Shown: positions 1 to 9,858 of the stretch, piece by piece
Numbering within the stretch: the stretch's first letter is position 1
How the letters are laid out: each line of letters begins with the position of its first letter
From: Woeseiaceae bacterium
Lineage (GTDB): Bacteria > Pseudomonadota > Gammaproteobacteria > Steroidobacterales > Woeseiaceae
Direction: 5' to 3'
Assembly: GCA_024640315.1 (NCBI GenBank)
Contig: JAHEFF010000024.1
Coordinates: 6,467 to 47,923, forward strand
DNA length: 41,457 nt
Notes under the pieces: model-generated
Database searches by the model: none
The model's input: only the letters and a program-made list of their open reading frames with translations
Told to the model about the DNA's origin: nothing
Position numbers and translations under genes: made by a program

Positions 1-567
1 CGGATCGAAAATGGCGTCGCGAGCTGTCAGGCGGCGTTCCATTTCCGTCACTTCTTTCGGGTTTACGCCAAGATCTTCTGCTACTGCTATGGTCTCGGCA
101 TGTGTCAACCATGCGAGGCTCTTCTTTGACTTTCGCAGGTTAAAGAATAGTTTGCGTTGCGCTTTGGTGGTGGCAACTTTGACGATGCGCCAGTTACGCA
201 GCACGTACTCGTGAATTTCGGCGCGAATCCAGTGCACGGCAAACGATACCAGGCGTACGTCGAACGCGGGGTCGAATCGCTTGACGGCCTTCATAAGGCC
301 GACATTGCCTTCCTGAATCAGGTCAGCAAGCGGCAGGCCATAGCCGGTATAGCCCTTCGCGATGTGGACCACGAAACGCAGGTGCGCCATAACCAGTTCG
401 CGTGCGGCCTGGAGATCTTCTTTATCGCGAAAGCGGTGCGACAGTGCCTGCTCAGCTTCTTTGCTCAGAACAGGAATGCCACCAACGGCCTGGATGTACG
501 CGTCCAGGCTGCCTACCGGGCCTTTCAGTGTCAGGTCATGATCGAATGTTGTGACTGCCGTTGTCAT
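1..567 (-). CDS. rpoH: RNA polymerase heat-shock sigma factor RpoH (sigma-32), 3' end cut off
   Basis: Sigma-70-family factor that directs RNA polymerase to heat-shock promoters. The 189 visible residues cover region 1.2 through the start of region 3. The core-binding region 2 contains [20 protein letters not shown] and [16 protein letters not shown], followed by the RpoH box ([10 protein letters not shown]), which separates RpoH from RpoD and RpoS. The start is the ATG at 565-567, with a strong ribosome site (AAGGGAGGT) just upstream. The C-terminal promoter-binding region 4 lies outside the window. Order ftsY-ftsE-ftsX-rpoH is the usual gammaproteobacterial arrangement. A 176-base gap separates it from ftsX and carries a CIRCE operator, so rpoH probably has its own promoter. 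Confidence 0.97.
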   Translation of the reverse strand, partial: MTTAVTTFDHDLTLKGPVGSLDAYIQAVGGIPVLSKEAEQALSHRFRDKEDLQAARELVMAHLRFVVHIAKGYTGYGLPLADLIQEGNVGLMKAVKRFDPAFDVRLVSFAVHWIRAEIHEYVLRNWRIVKVATTKAQRKLFFNLRKSKKSLAWLTHAETIAVAEDLGVNPKEVTEMERRLTARDAIFDP

Positions 568-600
568 GAGTTTTGTGTACCTCCCTTGTAGTGCCGAATT

Positions 601-627
601 TTAGCACTCCCGACCTTAGAGTGCTAA
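601..627 (-). promoter_or_regulatory. CIRCE operator (HrcA-binding inverted repeat) in front of rpoH
   Basis: The sequence reads TTAGCACTC, nine bases, GAGTGCTAA. Both nine-base arms match the CIRCE consensus exactly and are perfect inverted repeats. The element lies 34 bases upstream of the rpoH start codon, in the leader or promoter. CIRCE is bound by the HrcA repressor and classically controls groESL and dnaK. Here its only plausible target is rpoH. The AT-rich tract at 659-676 just upstream on the rpoH strand could hold the promoter, though no clear -35/-10 pair could be assigned. Confidence 0.88.
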
Positions 628-743
628 CAATTGGCTTTGGTTCCGAAGAAAGTGGATCTTAAATATATATAAAAACAAAGACTTACTAAGAAATCAGTCC
701 CTGCGTCATGCAATAGGTCTGAAGCATTCGCCCGGCGGAAAGG

Positions 744-1709
744 TCAGCGGGGCTCGATTCTGCGCATGTGGCGAGCGGCTGCAATCCACGAACCGAACAG
801 GCCCAGGACGACCCCGGATCCGACGATGATCAGGCTCTCCGTGAAGCCGAGGGCCAGCACGTCGAACGCGCTTTCGTAAAGCCCGGACAATCGCGAGACG
901 GGCTCAGAGAGTGCGAACATTCCGTAACCAACCAGTGCAAGTGCCAGCAGGCCGCCACCCAGTCCATACCAGAGCCCTATGTAAAGAAACGGGCGGCGCA
1001 CGAAGGCATTACTGGCACCAATCAATTTCGTGACTTCGATTTCCTCCCGGCGGTTCTGAATATCGAGCCGAATTGTATTTCCAATGATGACAATGATGGC
1101 TACACCGAGCAGACCGGCACCCATCATGATGGCGCGCTCGAGGATATTCAGAATCGCGTGAAATCGCTGTACCCACTCTGTATCTACCTGGACGAAATCC
1201 GCCTCGGGCAGGTTGCCGAGCTCTTCATTGAGCAAACCCATGGACACTTCAGTGTTGGCGCTTCCAGGACGGACAACGAGAGTATGTGGAAGCGGGTTGT
1301 GGGTCAGGTAGTCCAGCGCGTCACCAAATCCGGATTGTTCGCGGAACTCGACCAGGGCGTCATCCGCTGCAATCAGGGTTACAGACTCGACATCTGCACG
1401 TTGCCTGACGAGCCCCGCAAGCCGCTCTGCCTGCTCAAGCGTGACGTCGGTTTTCAGGTAAACCGAAAAGTCGAGCGCGTTGTCCCATGATGCGCTGATG
1501 GATTGTGCATTTTTAATGACGAGGTGCATTGCGGCCGGCAGGGAAAGCGTTACGCCGATAACGAGCACGGTCATCAGGCTGGCGAGCGGCTGGCGCGACA
1601 AACGCCCAAGCGCCGCGGTCGCTGTGCTCGCATGAAGCACGAGCCAGCCGGAAATCCTGCCGGTCTTGCGAGGGGGGGCGAGGGCATCTGATGGTTTCAC
1701 TGCGGCCAT
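744..1709 (-). CDS. ftsX: Cell division protein FtsX
   Basis: Inner-membrane subunit of the FtsEX complex, which couples ATP hydrolysis in the cytoplasm to activation of septal peptidoglycan hydrolases. The 321-residue protein has a cytoplasmic N-terminus, a first membrane helix near residues 40-65 (LASLMTVLVIGVTLSLPAAM), a periplasmic domain, then three C-terminal membrane helices, the standard FtsX/ABC3 topology. It overlaps the end of ftsE by 13 bases, implying translational coupling. Length is normal for gammaproteobacterial FtsX. Confidence 0.96.
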   Translation of the reverse strand: MAAVKPSDALAPPRKTGRISGWLVLHASTATAALGRLSRQPLASLMTVLVIGVTLSLPAAMHLVIKNAQSISASWDNALDFSVYLKTDVTLEQAERLAGLVRQRADVESVTLIAADDALVEFREQSGFGDALDYLTHNPLPHTLVVRPGSANTEVSMGLLNEELGNLPEADFVQVDTEWVQRFHAILNILERAIMMGAGLLGVAIIVIIGNTIRLDIQNRREEIEVTKLIGASNAFVRRPFLYIGLWYGLGGGLLALALVGYGMFALSEPVSRLSGLYESAFDVLALGFTESLIIVGSGVVLGLFGSWIAAARHMRRIEPR

Positions 1710-2425
1710 GGTTCCCAGTCCTGCTCCGCTTCGAGCCGCTCGGCGTACTCGGCAACAACGTCATCTTCTTCTTCAACCTGCAACGAACCATCGGCAAGGG
1801 CAATGCGACGGCAACCCAGTTGATCGATCAGCGCAATATCGTGACTTGCGATCAGCAGGGTTACGCCAACTTCGTTAAAGCGACGAAAGATCCGCATGAC
1901 TTCGAGCGACAGGTCCGGATCGAGATTGCCCGTCGGCTCATCGGCAATCAGCAGCTTGGGGCGGCTGACAATTGCGCGGGCGATCCCGACTCGCTGCTGC
2001 TCGCCCGAGGACAGCGTTTCCGGGAACTGCTTTTCCTTGTTGAGAAGACTGACCTGGTCAAGTGCGGCCCGCACTCTCCGGCCGGCTTCCCGGTAGCCGA
2101 GCCCCGCAATAACCAGTGGCAGGGCGACGTTGTCGAAAACGGGGCGATCGTACAGCAGCTTGTGATCCTGAAATACCATGCCGATCTGGCGGCGGTAAGC
2201 CGGAATACGGCGCCGCGTGATTTTGCGTGTGTTCTGACCGTCAACGATTACCTGGCCTGTGGTTGGGCGGTCGATTAGGGCTATGAGTCGAAGCAGCGTG
2301 CTCTTGCCGGCACCGGAGTGGCCGGTAACAAAGACCATCTCGCCCTTGTCGACCTGCAGGGAAAGTCCCTTAAGCGCATCGTGTCCGCCGGGGTAGCGCT
2401 TTGTGACCTCTTCAATTCGAATCAA
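1697..2425 (-). CDS. ftsE: Cell division ATP-binding protein FtsE
   Basis: ABC-type ATPase partner of FtsX at the division septum. The 242-residue protein shows Walker A (GHSGAGKST), a Q-loop region ([10 protein letters not shown]), the ABC signature (LSSGEQQR) and Walker B (LLIADEPT), followed by the switch histidine (ASHD). It ends inside the start of ftsX and starts 17 bases after ftsY. It is slightly longer than the common 220-residue form, with an acidic C-terminal tail after residue 215. Confidence 0.96.
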   Translation of the reverse strand: MIRIEEVTKRYPGGHDALKGLSLQVDKGEMVFVTGHSGAGKSTLLRLIALIDRPTTGQVIVDGQNTRKITRRRIPAYRRQIGMVFQDHKLLYDRPVFDNVALPLVIAGLGYREAGRRVRAALDQVSLLNKEKQFPETLSSGEQQRVGIARAIVSRPKLLIADEPTGNLDPDLSLEVMRIFRRFNEVGVTLLIASHDIALIDQLGCRRIALADGSLQVEEEDDVVAEYAERLEAEQDWEPWPQ

Positions 2426-2442
2426 GGTGAATCATTCCAGTG

Positions 2443-3402
2443 TCAGGTCTCGTCCGAAAGTAATGCCCCGACGTAATCTTCAGCGTCAAAAGGTTGCATG
2501 TCATCCGCGCTTTCACCAATGCCGATAAAACGTACCGGGATACCGAGTTTGTTGGCGATGGCCAGCAGGATACCCCCTTTCGCGGAACCGTCCAGCTTGG
2601 TCACTGTAATCCCGGTAAGGCCGAGCGCATCGTGGAACTTTTCTGCCTGCACCATGGCATTCTGACCCTGGCTTGCATCGAGTACGAGCATTATTTCCTG
2701 GGGTGCATGCTCATTGTGACGGGAAAGCACACGTTTGATCTTGGTCAATTCGTCCATCAGTCCCTGCTGGTTTTGCAGTCGTCCCGCTGTGTCCGCAAGC
2801 AGTACATCGATCTTGCGCGATCGCGCCGCTTCATAGGCATCGAAAATAACCGCGGCCGGGTCTGCCCCGGCTTGCTGCGATATCACGGGCACTTTATTGC
2901 GTTCACCCCACGCCTGTAATTGCTCTACTGCTGCTGCCCTGAACGTATCGCCGGCAGCCAGCATGACGCTGTGGCCCTCGTCCTGAAACCGTCGTGCCAT
3001 CTTGCCAATTGTCGTTGTTTTGCCCGCGCCGTTGACACCAACCATAAGGATGACAAAGGGCTCCGCCTGCTCGGGAATTTCAAGATGTTTCGCGACAGGC
3101 GAAAGAATATCGATCAGCGAGTCCCGCAGCCCTCTTTTGAGGGATTCGACGTCCTTCAATTCCTTTCGTGCGAGACTTTTCTGCAGCCCCGAGATGATAC
3201 GTTCCGTCGCATCGACGCCGACATCGGCCATAATGAGTTCCGCTTCAAGATCGTCGAGCACGTCCTCGTCGATCTTTCCGCCGGGAGCGAGATTAGCAAG
3301 ATCATAGGTCAGCCAGCTGTCGCCCCGATTAAGTCGGGACCTGAGTCTTTTTACGAACCCCTGCTTTTTTTCAGCGCCCGGCTCTTTCTTTTTTCCAAAC
3401 AC
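2443..3402 (-). CDS. ftsY: Signal recognition particle receptor FtsY
   Basis: SRP receptor GTPase that delivers ribosome-nascent-chain complexes to the membrane. It contains the NG domain with G1 (GVNGAGKTTT), the DTFRAAA motif, DTAGR and TKLDG. A GTG start at 3400-3402 is chosen because the protein then begins with FGKKK, typical of FtsY, and AGGAAG sits nine bases upstream. The reading frame stays open to an ATG at 3486, but that start would run into the divergent rsmD and add 28 residues unlike FtsY. Compared with E. coli FtsY, the acidic A domain is short, leaving about 319 residues. It is probably the first gene of the ftsYEX operon. Confidence 0.95.
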   Translation of the reverse strand: MFGKKKEPGAEKKQGFVKRLRSRLNRGDSWLTYDLANLAPGGKIDEDVLDDLEAELIMADVGVDATERIISGLQKSLARKELKDVESLKRGLRDSLIDILSPVAKHLEIPEQAEPFVILMVGVNGAGKTTTIGKMARRFQDEGHSVMLAAGDTFRAAAVEQLQAWGERNKVPVISQQAGADPAAVIFDAYEAARSRKIDVLLADTAGRLQNQQGLMDELTKIKRVLSRHNEHAPQEIMLVLDASQGQNAMVQAEKFHDALGLTGITVTKLDGSAKGGILLAIANKLGIPVRFIGIGESADDMQPFDAEDYVGALLSDET

Positions 3403-3474
3403 AAATTTCTTCCTGCAGCGATCCTGGAGTAATCTCGGCGGTGTCCGACACGATCGAATGCAGGAACTGAGCGT

Positions 3475-4556
<1,082 letters not shown>

Positions 4557-4583
4557 GCCCATACCGTTGCACCTGCTGGTCGG

Positions 4584-5396
4584 TCAGCGCTGGCAGTTCT
4601 TGCAGTAATAGGTCGAACGTTGACCAAGCACAATTGACGAAATGGGCGCTTTGCAAACAGAACACGGCAGGCCGTCGCGGTCATAGACATCCAGCTGTTG
4701 TTTGAAATAGCCTGGCTCGCCATCTCCTCCATGAAAATCCCGCAGTGTCGTACCACCAGCTTCTATCGCCTGCTTTAGTACGAACTTGATTGAATTTCCG
4801 AGCACCATCATGCGTTCTTTCGATATTCTGCCAGCCTTCCTTTTAGGATGAATCCCGGACCGGAACAGTACTTCGCTCGCATATATATTGCCAACACCTA
4901 CGACGATGACGGCGTTCATGATGAACTGCTTGATACTAACCTTGCGGCCTCTCGACATTTGCCACAGGTAGCTGCCGTCGAATTCGTCGGACAGAGGCTC
5001 CGGTCCAAGGTTGCGCAGTAATTCGTGTTCGAACGGTTTCTCTGTCCATAGCAGGGAGCCAAACTTTCGCGGATCCCTGAACCTAAGCGCTTTGCCGCTG
5101 TCGAAGCAGATATCGACATGATCGTGTTTTCCGGCCGGCTCATCGATGTCAATGATTCTCACACTGCCGGACATGCCGAGATGAAGCATTGCCGTACCGG
5201 CAGCCGTATCGAATAACAGGTACTTCGCCCTCCGTTTTACACTGCGTATTTCCTGGCCGGGCAACTTGTTGTCGATATCGTCGGGCACAGGCCATCGCAG
5301 GCGGCGATCCCGGACAATAACGTTGTTAACGCGCTGCTGCTCGACCCACGGTGCGATGCCGCGGCGGCTGGTTTCAACTTCTGGTAATTCGGGCAT
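4584..5396 (-). CDS. mutM: Formamidopyrimidine-DNA glycosylase MutM (Fpg)
   Basis: Bifunctional glycosylase/AP lyase that removes 8-oxoguanine and formamidopyrimidines from DNA. The start at 5396 gives MPELPEVE, where the exposed Pro and following Glu are catalytic. The conserved lysine sits in RRAKYLL, the DNA-binding motif is GVGNIYASE, and the C-terminal zinc finger has CSVC and CKNC pairs ending in QR. Length is 270 residues, as expected. The frame runs open upstream to 6035, but that part is antisense to the desaturase and is not used. It converges with coaD across 27 bases with no visible terminator. Confidence 0.96.
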   Translation of the reverse strand: MPELPEVETSRRGIAPWVEQQRVNNVIVRDRRLRWPVPDDIDNKLPGQEIRSVKRRAKYLLFDTAAGTAMLHLGMSGSVRIIDIDEPAGKHDHVDICFDSGKALRFRDPRKFGSLLWTEKPFEHELLRNLGPEPLSDEFDGSYLWQMSRGRKVSIKQFIMNAVIVVGVGNIYASEVLFRSGIHPKRKAGRISKERMMVLGNSIKFVLKQAIEAGGTTLRDFHGGDGEPGYFKQQLDVYDRDGLPCSVCKAPISSIVLGQRSTYYCKNCQR

Positions 5397-5498
5397 TTGG
5401 ATTGATTTTTGGAACTGTGAACGCAATATAGTCGCAAGACGACTGACAGCGCTACATTGGTTATAGTACGGGTCGTCGCCCCACCAGCGGAAAAATAC

Positions 5499-6677
5499 AT
5501 GGATTATCTTTACGGAATACTCAACCTCGATCTCTGGGGTTACGTTTTGGCAACCCTCATCATGGTGCAAATCACGATGATGGCCGTCACGCTTTATTTG
5601 CATCGGGACCAGGCGCATCGCGCAATTGACCTGCACCCGGTTTTGCGACATTTCTTTCGCTTCTGGATCTGGTGTACATCCGGCATGCTGACGAGGGAGT
5701 GGGTTTCCATTCACAGGAAGCACCACGCTTTCTGCGAAACGCCCGACGACCCGCACAGCCCGCAAATTTACGGACTCAGAAAGGTGCTTTTCGAGGGTGC
5801 GGAACTCTACCGTGCGGAAACCGAGAATATGGAGACGCTCGAAAAATTTGGGCGGGGCACGCCGGATGACTGGCTGGAACGAAACATCTATCTTCGCGTT
5901 CCCTACGGCGGCATCATATTGATGTTCGTCGCCAACCTGCTGCTGTTTGGCATACCGGGCATTACGATTTTTGCCATCCAGATGATGTCCATGCCGGTGT
6001 TTGCAGCGGGAATCATTAATGGCGTAGGTCATCACTCCGGTTACCGCAATTTCGAATGCGACGATGCCGCCACTAACATTGTGCCATGGGGTCTCCTGAT
6101 TGGTGGCGAAGAATTACACAACAATCATCACGCTTTCCCGACGTCGGCAAAATTCTCCATTCGACGCTGGGAGTTCGACATCGGCTGGCTTTACATCAAG
6201 GTTTTCTCCGCATTTCGCCTTGCGAAGGTCAATCGCGTGGCACCACAACCGGTGATTGAGCCAAAGCCGGATGCCGAACTCGACGTCGAAAACCTGCGAG
6301 CAATTATTGTGAATCGCATGCACGTGCTTCGCGACTACACCAGGCAGGTAACGCTTCCTGTTTTCGAGACTGAAAAAACAATTGCCAGGGGCAATGCGGC
6401 GTTTAAGCGAGCAAAGAAACTGCTGATTCGAAGCCCGAACCTGCTGGACGAGAACTCGATGGACAAGCTTGGCAAGCTGCTGAATGACAGCGCGGCACTC
6501 AGGACTGTTCACGAGTATCGGGAGAGGCTTGCGGAGATCTGGAGCGGTGCGACCGTGAGCAACGAAAAGCTTTTGCAACAGCTGAAAGACTGGTGCCAGG
6601 AAGCCGAAGCAAGCGGCATCAAGGCACTGGAAGACTTCGCTGATCGGCTGAGGTCTTATCACCTGGCGCCAGCCTGA
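5499..6677 (+). CDS. Membrane fatty acid desaturase (acyl-CoA delta-9 desaturase type)
   Basis: Di-iron membrane desaturase that introduces a double bond into acyl chains. All three histidine boxes are present: HRDQAH near residue 31, HRKHH near residue 70 and HNNHH near residue 208, with hydrophobic segments between them. The ATG at 5499 is preferred because the next upstream start (TTG at 5457) adds residues unlike the family. After the catalytic domain there is a helical, charged extension of roughly 150 residues, which is long for this family. Its role is unknown. It resembles the desaturases called DesA in Pseudomonas. A bidirectional terminator follows. Confidence 0.9.
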   Translation: MDYLYGILNLDLWGYVLATLIMVQITMMAVTLYLHRDQAHRAIDLHPVLRHFFRFWIWCTSGMLTREWVSIHRKHHAFCETPDDPHSPQIYGLRKVLFEGAELYRAETENMETLEKFGRGTPDDWLERNIYLRVPYGGIILMFVANLLLFGIPGITIFAIQMMSMPVFAAGIINGVGHHSGYRNFECDDAATNIVPWGLLIGGEELHNNHHAFPTSAKFSIRRWEFDIGWLYIKVFSAFRLAKVNRVAPQPVIEPKPDAELDVENLRAIIVNRMHVLRDYTRQVTLPVFETEKTIARGNAAFKRAKKLLIRSPNLLDENSMDKLGKLLNDSAALRTVHEYRERLAEIWSGATVSNEKLLQQLKDWCQEAEASGIKALEDFADRLRSYHLAPA

Positions 6678-6718
6678 TCGCCTCCGTCGGAGCATGCTTC
6701 GATCGTAAAAGACGGAAC

Positions 6719-6750
6719 AAAAAAAAGCGGCCTTCAGGCCGCTTTTTTTA
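6719..6750. terminator. Bidirectional rho-independent terminator
   Basis: GCGGCC, loop TTCA, GGCCGC at 6727-6742 is flanked by an A-run on the left and a T-run on the right. It can end both the desaturase transcript (plus) and the rpmBG transcript (minus). It overlaps the rpmG stop codon. Confidence 0.88.
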
Positions 6751-6903
6751 TTTGATCTTCGATTCCTTGTACATCACGTGTTTTCTGACCACGGGATCGT
6801 ACTTCTTGGTCTCCATCTTTTCCGGATGCAGACGCTTGTTCTTGGCCGTCGTGTAGTAGTGACCGGTGCCGGCGCTGGAGACGAGTTTGATTTTGTCACG
6901 CAT
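6748..6903 (-). CDS. rpmG: 50S ribosomal protein L33
   Basis: Small large-subunit protein near the E site. The 51 codons encode [19 protein letters not shown] and then KNKR and [10 protein letters not shown], which match bacterial L33. The zinc-binding CxxC pairs found in some L33 paralogues are absent, so this is the cysteine-free form. It lies 18 bases after rpmB, as in E. coli rpmBG. Its stop codon is inside the terminator stem-loop region. Confidence 0.96.
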   Translation of the reverse strand: MRDKIKLVSSAGTGHYYTTAKNKRLHPEKMETKKYDPVVRKHVMYKESKIK

Positions 6904-6921
6904 TAGTCTTCCCTCCGGTGA

Positions 6922-7158
6922 TTAGACGCGCTGTCCGCTCGCGCGCAAGTCTGCGAGCACCTTGTCGATGCCGAGCTTGTCGATGATTCTGAGGCCCTTG
7001 TGAGACAGGCGCAGCCGGACGAAACGCTTCTCGGATTCAACCCAAAACCGCTTGTACTGCAGGTTGGGCAAAAAACGCCGCCGCGTCCTGTTGTTAGCAT
7101 GAGAAACGTTGTTACCCGTTTGCGGGCGCTTCCCGGTGACCTGGCATACCTTGGACAT
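6922..7158 (-). CDS. rpmB: 50S ribosomal protein L28
   Basis: Large-subunit ribosomal protein of 78 residues. It begins [20 protein letters not shown], followed by [12 protein letters not shown], the classic L28 signature. It is the first gene of the rpmB-rpmG pair and has a clear promoter at 7219-7247 with a short leader holding a GC-rich hairpin. Confidence 0.97.
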   Translation of the reverse strand: MSKVCQVTGKRPQTGNNVSHANNRTRRRFLPNLQYKRFWVESEKRFVRLRLSHKGLRIIDKLGIDKVLADLRASGQRV

Positions 7159-7188
7159 GATCTTTAAGTCTCTGATTTTACAAAAGGA

Positions 7189-7207
7189 TGCCCGCGAGCG
7201 GCGGGCA
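7189..7207 (-). promoter_or_regulatory. Hairpin in the rpmB leader
   Basis: TGCCCGC, loop of five bases, GCGGGCA form a perfect seven-pair stem. On the minus strand it is followed by ATCCTTTTG. It lies between the predicted rpmB promoter and the rpmB start, so it would sit near the 5' end of the rpmBG mRNA. It could instead act as a weak terminator for radC transcripts. The T-run is short. Confidence 0.45.
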
Positions 7208-7218
7208 CAGAGCGGGAC

Positions 7219-7247
7219 TTTATACCAGCCTTGTAGCGCGCGATCAA
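7219..7247 (-). promoter_or_regulatory. Predicted sigma-70 promoter of rpmB-rpmG
   Basis: On the minus strand TTGATC (7242-7247), 17 bases, TATAAA (7219-7224). Spacing is optimal and both boxes are close to consensus. It lies between the radC stop and the L28 start, 61 bases upstream of the start codon, and predicts transcription starting near 7212. Confidence 0.55.
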
Positions 7248-7264
7248 GGGCGTTCTTACTGATG

Positions 7265-7939
7265 TCAGATCATACCCCGGCTGGCCAGGGAAGTGGTCAT
7301 GCCGTCGCCAATGACGAAGTGGTCCAGGAGGCGTATATCGACCAGCTCCAGGGCCGATTTAACCCGCCTGGTGATGCGCTCGTCTGCCTGGCTGGGCTCG
7401 GCTACGCCGGATGGGTGGTTATGCGCCAGGATAATGGCGGCTGCATTGACGGCAAGCGCCTGTTTGACCACCTCCCGCGGATAGACGCTGGTTCCGTCGA
7501 TGGTCCCCCGAAACAACTCCTCGAAGTGGATCACGCGGTGCCGGTTGTCGAGATACAGGCAACAAAAGACCTCGTGGGGCCGGTCCCTGAGCTTCGCCAG
7601 CAGGAAGGTCTCGGTATCCGCCGGACTTTTGATGGCCTCACCCATTGGCAGGGTTTCCTCGAAATAACGCCGCGCCAGTTCGCGGAGCGCCTGCAGCGTC
7701 GCCAGCCGGACGTCGCCGATGCCGCTGACCGCCAGGAGTTCATACGGCGTGGCATTCAGGGTTCTTCTCAAGCCGCCGAATTCCTCCAGCAGCCGGTGCG
7801 ACAGGGCGATTGCCTGCCCGTGTTGCGGACCTCGCTGGAACAGTACGGCCAGTAATTCGGCCTCCGACAGGTCTGTGGCGGCCTGTCTCAGTAAACGCGT
7901 CCGCGGCACAAGCGGTTGTTGCCTGTCCTTTGCTGGCAT
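7265..7939 (-). CDS. radC: RadC family JAMM-domain protein (UPF0758)
   Basis: Member of the RadC/UPF0758 family. The N-terminal helix-hairpin-helix-like part ([19 protein letters not shown]) precedes a JAB/JAMM metal-binding domain with AHNHPSG and a downstream Asp (HxHx10D). Its biochemical role is unsettled in the family despite the historical repair name. The ATG at 7939 is chosen: AGGGA precedes it and the 224-residue product matches the family. The frame extends to 8107 but would overlap the divergent coaBC start. The neighbourhood radC-rpmB-rpmG with divergent coaBC-dut is conserved in gammaproteobacteria. Confidence 0.93.
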   Translation of the reverse strand: MPAKDRQQPLVPRTRLLRQAATDLSEAELLAVLFQRGPQHGQAIALSHRLLEEFGGLRRTLNATPYELLAVSGIGDVRLATLQALRELARRYFEETLPMGEAIKSPADTETFLLAKLRDRPHEVFCCLYLDNRHRVIHFEELFRGTIDGTSVYPREVVKQALAVNAAAIILAHNHPSGVAEPSQADERITRRVKSALELVDIRLLDHFVIGDGMTTSLASRGMI

Positions 7940-8086
7940 GGGCCATCCCTGTCCCTTGTTGGCTGATGCAGCGCTAAAGACTGCTGCCGCCAGGCATGTG
8001 ATGCAAGCCTCAAAACAGCACCGGGAGGGTCGATTTGCTGGTAATTCGGTGATGCAACGAGCTAAGCTTTCAGGCCCTTTGACGCG

Positions 8087-9346
8087 ATGAGCTGCATGAG
8101 CAGGCAAAAGATTATATTAGGCATTACCGGCGGAATTGCTGCCTACAAGACGCCCGAACTGATTCGGCGCCTGAAGGATCGCGGTGCCGACGTCCAGGTA
8201 GTGCTCACACGGTCCGCCCGGGAGTTTGTGACCGAAACGACCCTGCAGGCCGTTTCCGGCTTGCCAGTGCGCACAAACCTGTGGGACAAGGAGGCCGAGG
8301 CCGCCATGGGTCACATCGAGCTCGCCCGCTGGGCGGACCTCGTGCTTATCGCGCCAGCCACCGCCGAGATCATGGCGCGACTGGCATCGGGCGCTGCACC
8401 GGATTTGCTGACGACACTTTGCCTGGCGACCGGGGCGCCGATCGCTATCGCGCCCGCAATGAATCACGTCATGTGGTCGAATCCTGCCGTACAGGAGAAT
8501 CGGCAAAAGCTGGCCGATCGCGGTTTTCGAATTCTGGGCCCGGCTGACGGCGACCAGGCGTGCGGAGAGTCGGGTCCCGGTCGGATGCTCGAACCGGACG
8601 ACATCGTCAAAGCGGTAACCGCGCCGATCGCCGTAGCCGAAGTCGGTCCGGCACCACTCGCAGGCAAAAACGTCATGATCACCGCGGGACCCACCATCGA
8701 GCCAATCGACCCAGTGCGTTTCATTAGCAACCGGAGCTCCGGCAAGATGGGATATGCGCTCGCAGCATCGGCGCGTGACGCCGGAGCCAGCGTTATATTA
8801 ATTTCGGGCCCGGCGAATATTCCGCTTCCCGATGGCGTCGATAGTATTAGCGTGGAAAGTGCCAGGGAAATGTTTGCTGCGGTCCATGCCAATATCGATG
8901 ACGTCGATATCTTTGTCGGCGCGGCTGCTGTCGGTGACTATCATGCGGCTGACGTCAAACCGGAAAAGATCAAGAAGTCGCACGAGAATCTGTCGATTAC
9001 TCTCGTGAAGAACCCCGACATACTTTCGTCCGTGGCGCGTCTCAAGGATGGTCCCTTTACGGTTGGCTTTGCCGCCGAAACAGAAAACCTGCACGAGCAT
9101 GCGTTCGGTAAGCTCGAAAACAAGAACCTCGATATGATCGTTGCCAACCTCGTCGGCAAGGGTCGTGGCTTTGACAAAGATGATAATGCCGTCGAGGTGT
9201 TCTGGCACGAAGGTGAGCGCGCTTTTCCGCTGATGAACAAGAAAACCCTGGCCGGCGAACTTGTGACTTTAATCGCCGAGCGTTATCAGGTAAGCCTGCA
9301 GACGGACACAAAAACCGAATTGCCCTCCATTGCGGTCAGGGACTGA
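8087..9346 (+). CDS. coaBC: Bifunctional phosphopantothenoylcysteine decarboxylase / phosphopantothenate-cysteine ligase
   Basis: Performs two consecutive steps of CoA synthesis. The N-terminal flavoprotein decarboxylase domain shows GGIAAYK, PAMNHVMW, and the ACGESGPGRM flap with its cysteine. The C-terminal CoaB domain shows TAGPTIEPIDPVRFISNRSSGK and VGAAAVGDY. Total length is 419 residues, slightly above the usual 400. An internal ATG at 8096 (MSRQKI) is an equally plausible start. dut follows after 12 bases, as in E. coli. Confidence 0.95.
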   Translation: MSCMSRQKIILGITGGIAAYKTPELIRRLKDRGADVQVVLTRSAREFVTETTLQAVSGLPVRTNLWDKEAEAAMGHIELARWADLVLIAPATAEIMARLASGAAPDLLTTLCLATGAPIAIAPAMNHVMWSNPAVQENRQKLADRGFRILGPADGDQACGESGPGRMLEPDDIVKAVTAPIAVAEVGPAPLAGKNVMITAGPTIEPIDPVRFISNRSSGKMGYALAASARDAGASVILISGPANIPLPDGVDSISVESAREMFAAVHANIDDVDIFVGAAAVGDYHAADVKPEKIKKSHENLSITLVKNPDILSSVARLKDGPFTVGFAAETENLHEHAFGKLENKNLDMIVANLVGKGRGFDKDDNAVEVFWHEGERAFPLMNKKTLAGELVTLIAERYQVSLQTDTKTELPSIAVRD

Positions 9347-9358
9347 CGAGCGAAAAAA

Positions 9359-9814
9359 TTGAGATCAATTGAACTGAAAATACTGGACTCGCGGATTGGC
9401 GAGAGCATTCCACTGCCACATTATGCGACGGACGGCTCGGCTGGCCTTGATATGCGGGCATGTATTGACGACATGCTCACGGTCGAGCCCGGCGCAACCA
9501 TTCTGGTTCCGACCGGCCTTGCCATCCATATTGGCGATCCCGGTCTTGCCGCTGTCCTCTTGCCACGTTCAGGCCTGGGCCACAAACATGGACTGGTTCT
9601 CGGTAACCTGACCGGCCTCATTGATTCCGATTACCAGGGCCAGGTGTTTGTTTCGATCTGGAATCGAGGATCGAAAGCCTACGAGATTCAGCCAGGCGAG
9701 CGCATTGCACAAATGGTATTTGTTCCCGTTGAACAGGTGAAGTTCGAGGTCGTCGACGAGTTCGACGATTCGAGTCGCGGCGGCGGAGGTTTCGGCCACT
9801 CCGGCCAGACATAA
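9359..9814 (+). CDS. dut: Deoxyuridine 5'-triphosphate nucleotidohydrolase (dUTPase)
   Basis: Hydrolyses dUTP to dUMP and pyrophosphate, limiting uracil in DNA and supplying thymidylate synthesis. All five trimeric dUTPase motifs are visible: [41 protein letters not shown] and the C-terminal [10 protein letters not shown]. The start is TTG at 9359, and the 151-residue length is normal. No strong ribosome site is seen, which fits coupling to coaBC. Confidence 0.96.
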   Translation: MRSIELKILDSRIGESIPLPHYATDGSAGLDMRACIDDMLTVEPGATILVPTGLAIHIGDPGLAAVLLPRSGLGHKHGLVLGNLTGLIDSDYQGQVFVSIWNRGSKAYEIQPGERIAQMVFVPVEQVKFEVVDEFDDSSRGGGGFGHSGQT

Positions 9815-9845
9815 AAAAAGCCGCACGATGTGCGGCCTTTTTTTA
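9812..9845. terminator. Bidirectional rho-independent terminator
   Basis: GCCGCAC, loop GAT, GTGCGGC at 9820-9836, with an A-run before and a T-run after. It serves the converging coaBC-dut (plus) and DUF4124 (minus) transcripts. Confidence 0.88.
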
Positions 9846-9858
9846 TGTGTTCAGAAAA

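Noticed and set aside
768..1490. 240-codon frame antisense to ftsX
   Set aside because: Shadow of a clear FtsX gene; its product has no recognisable domain.
5397..6035. Open frame continuing upstream of mutM
   Set aside because: It is antisense to the desaturase with its histidine boxes, and MutM must begin at MPELPEVE for catalysis.
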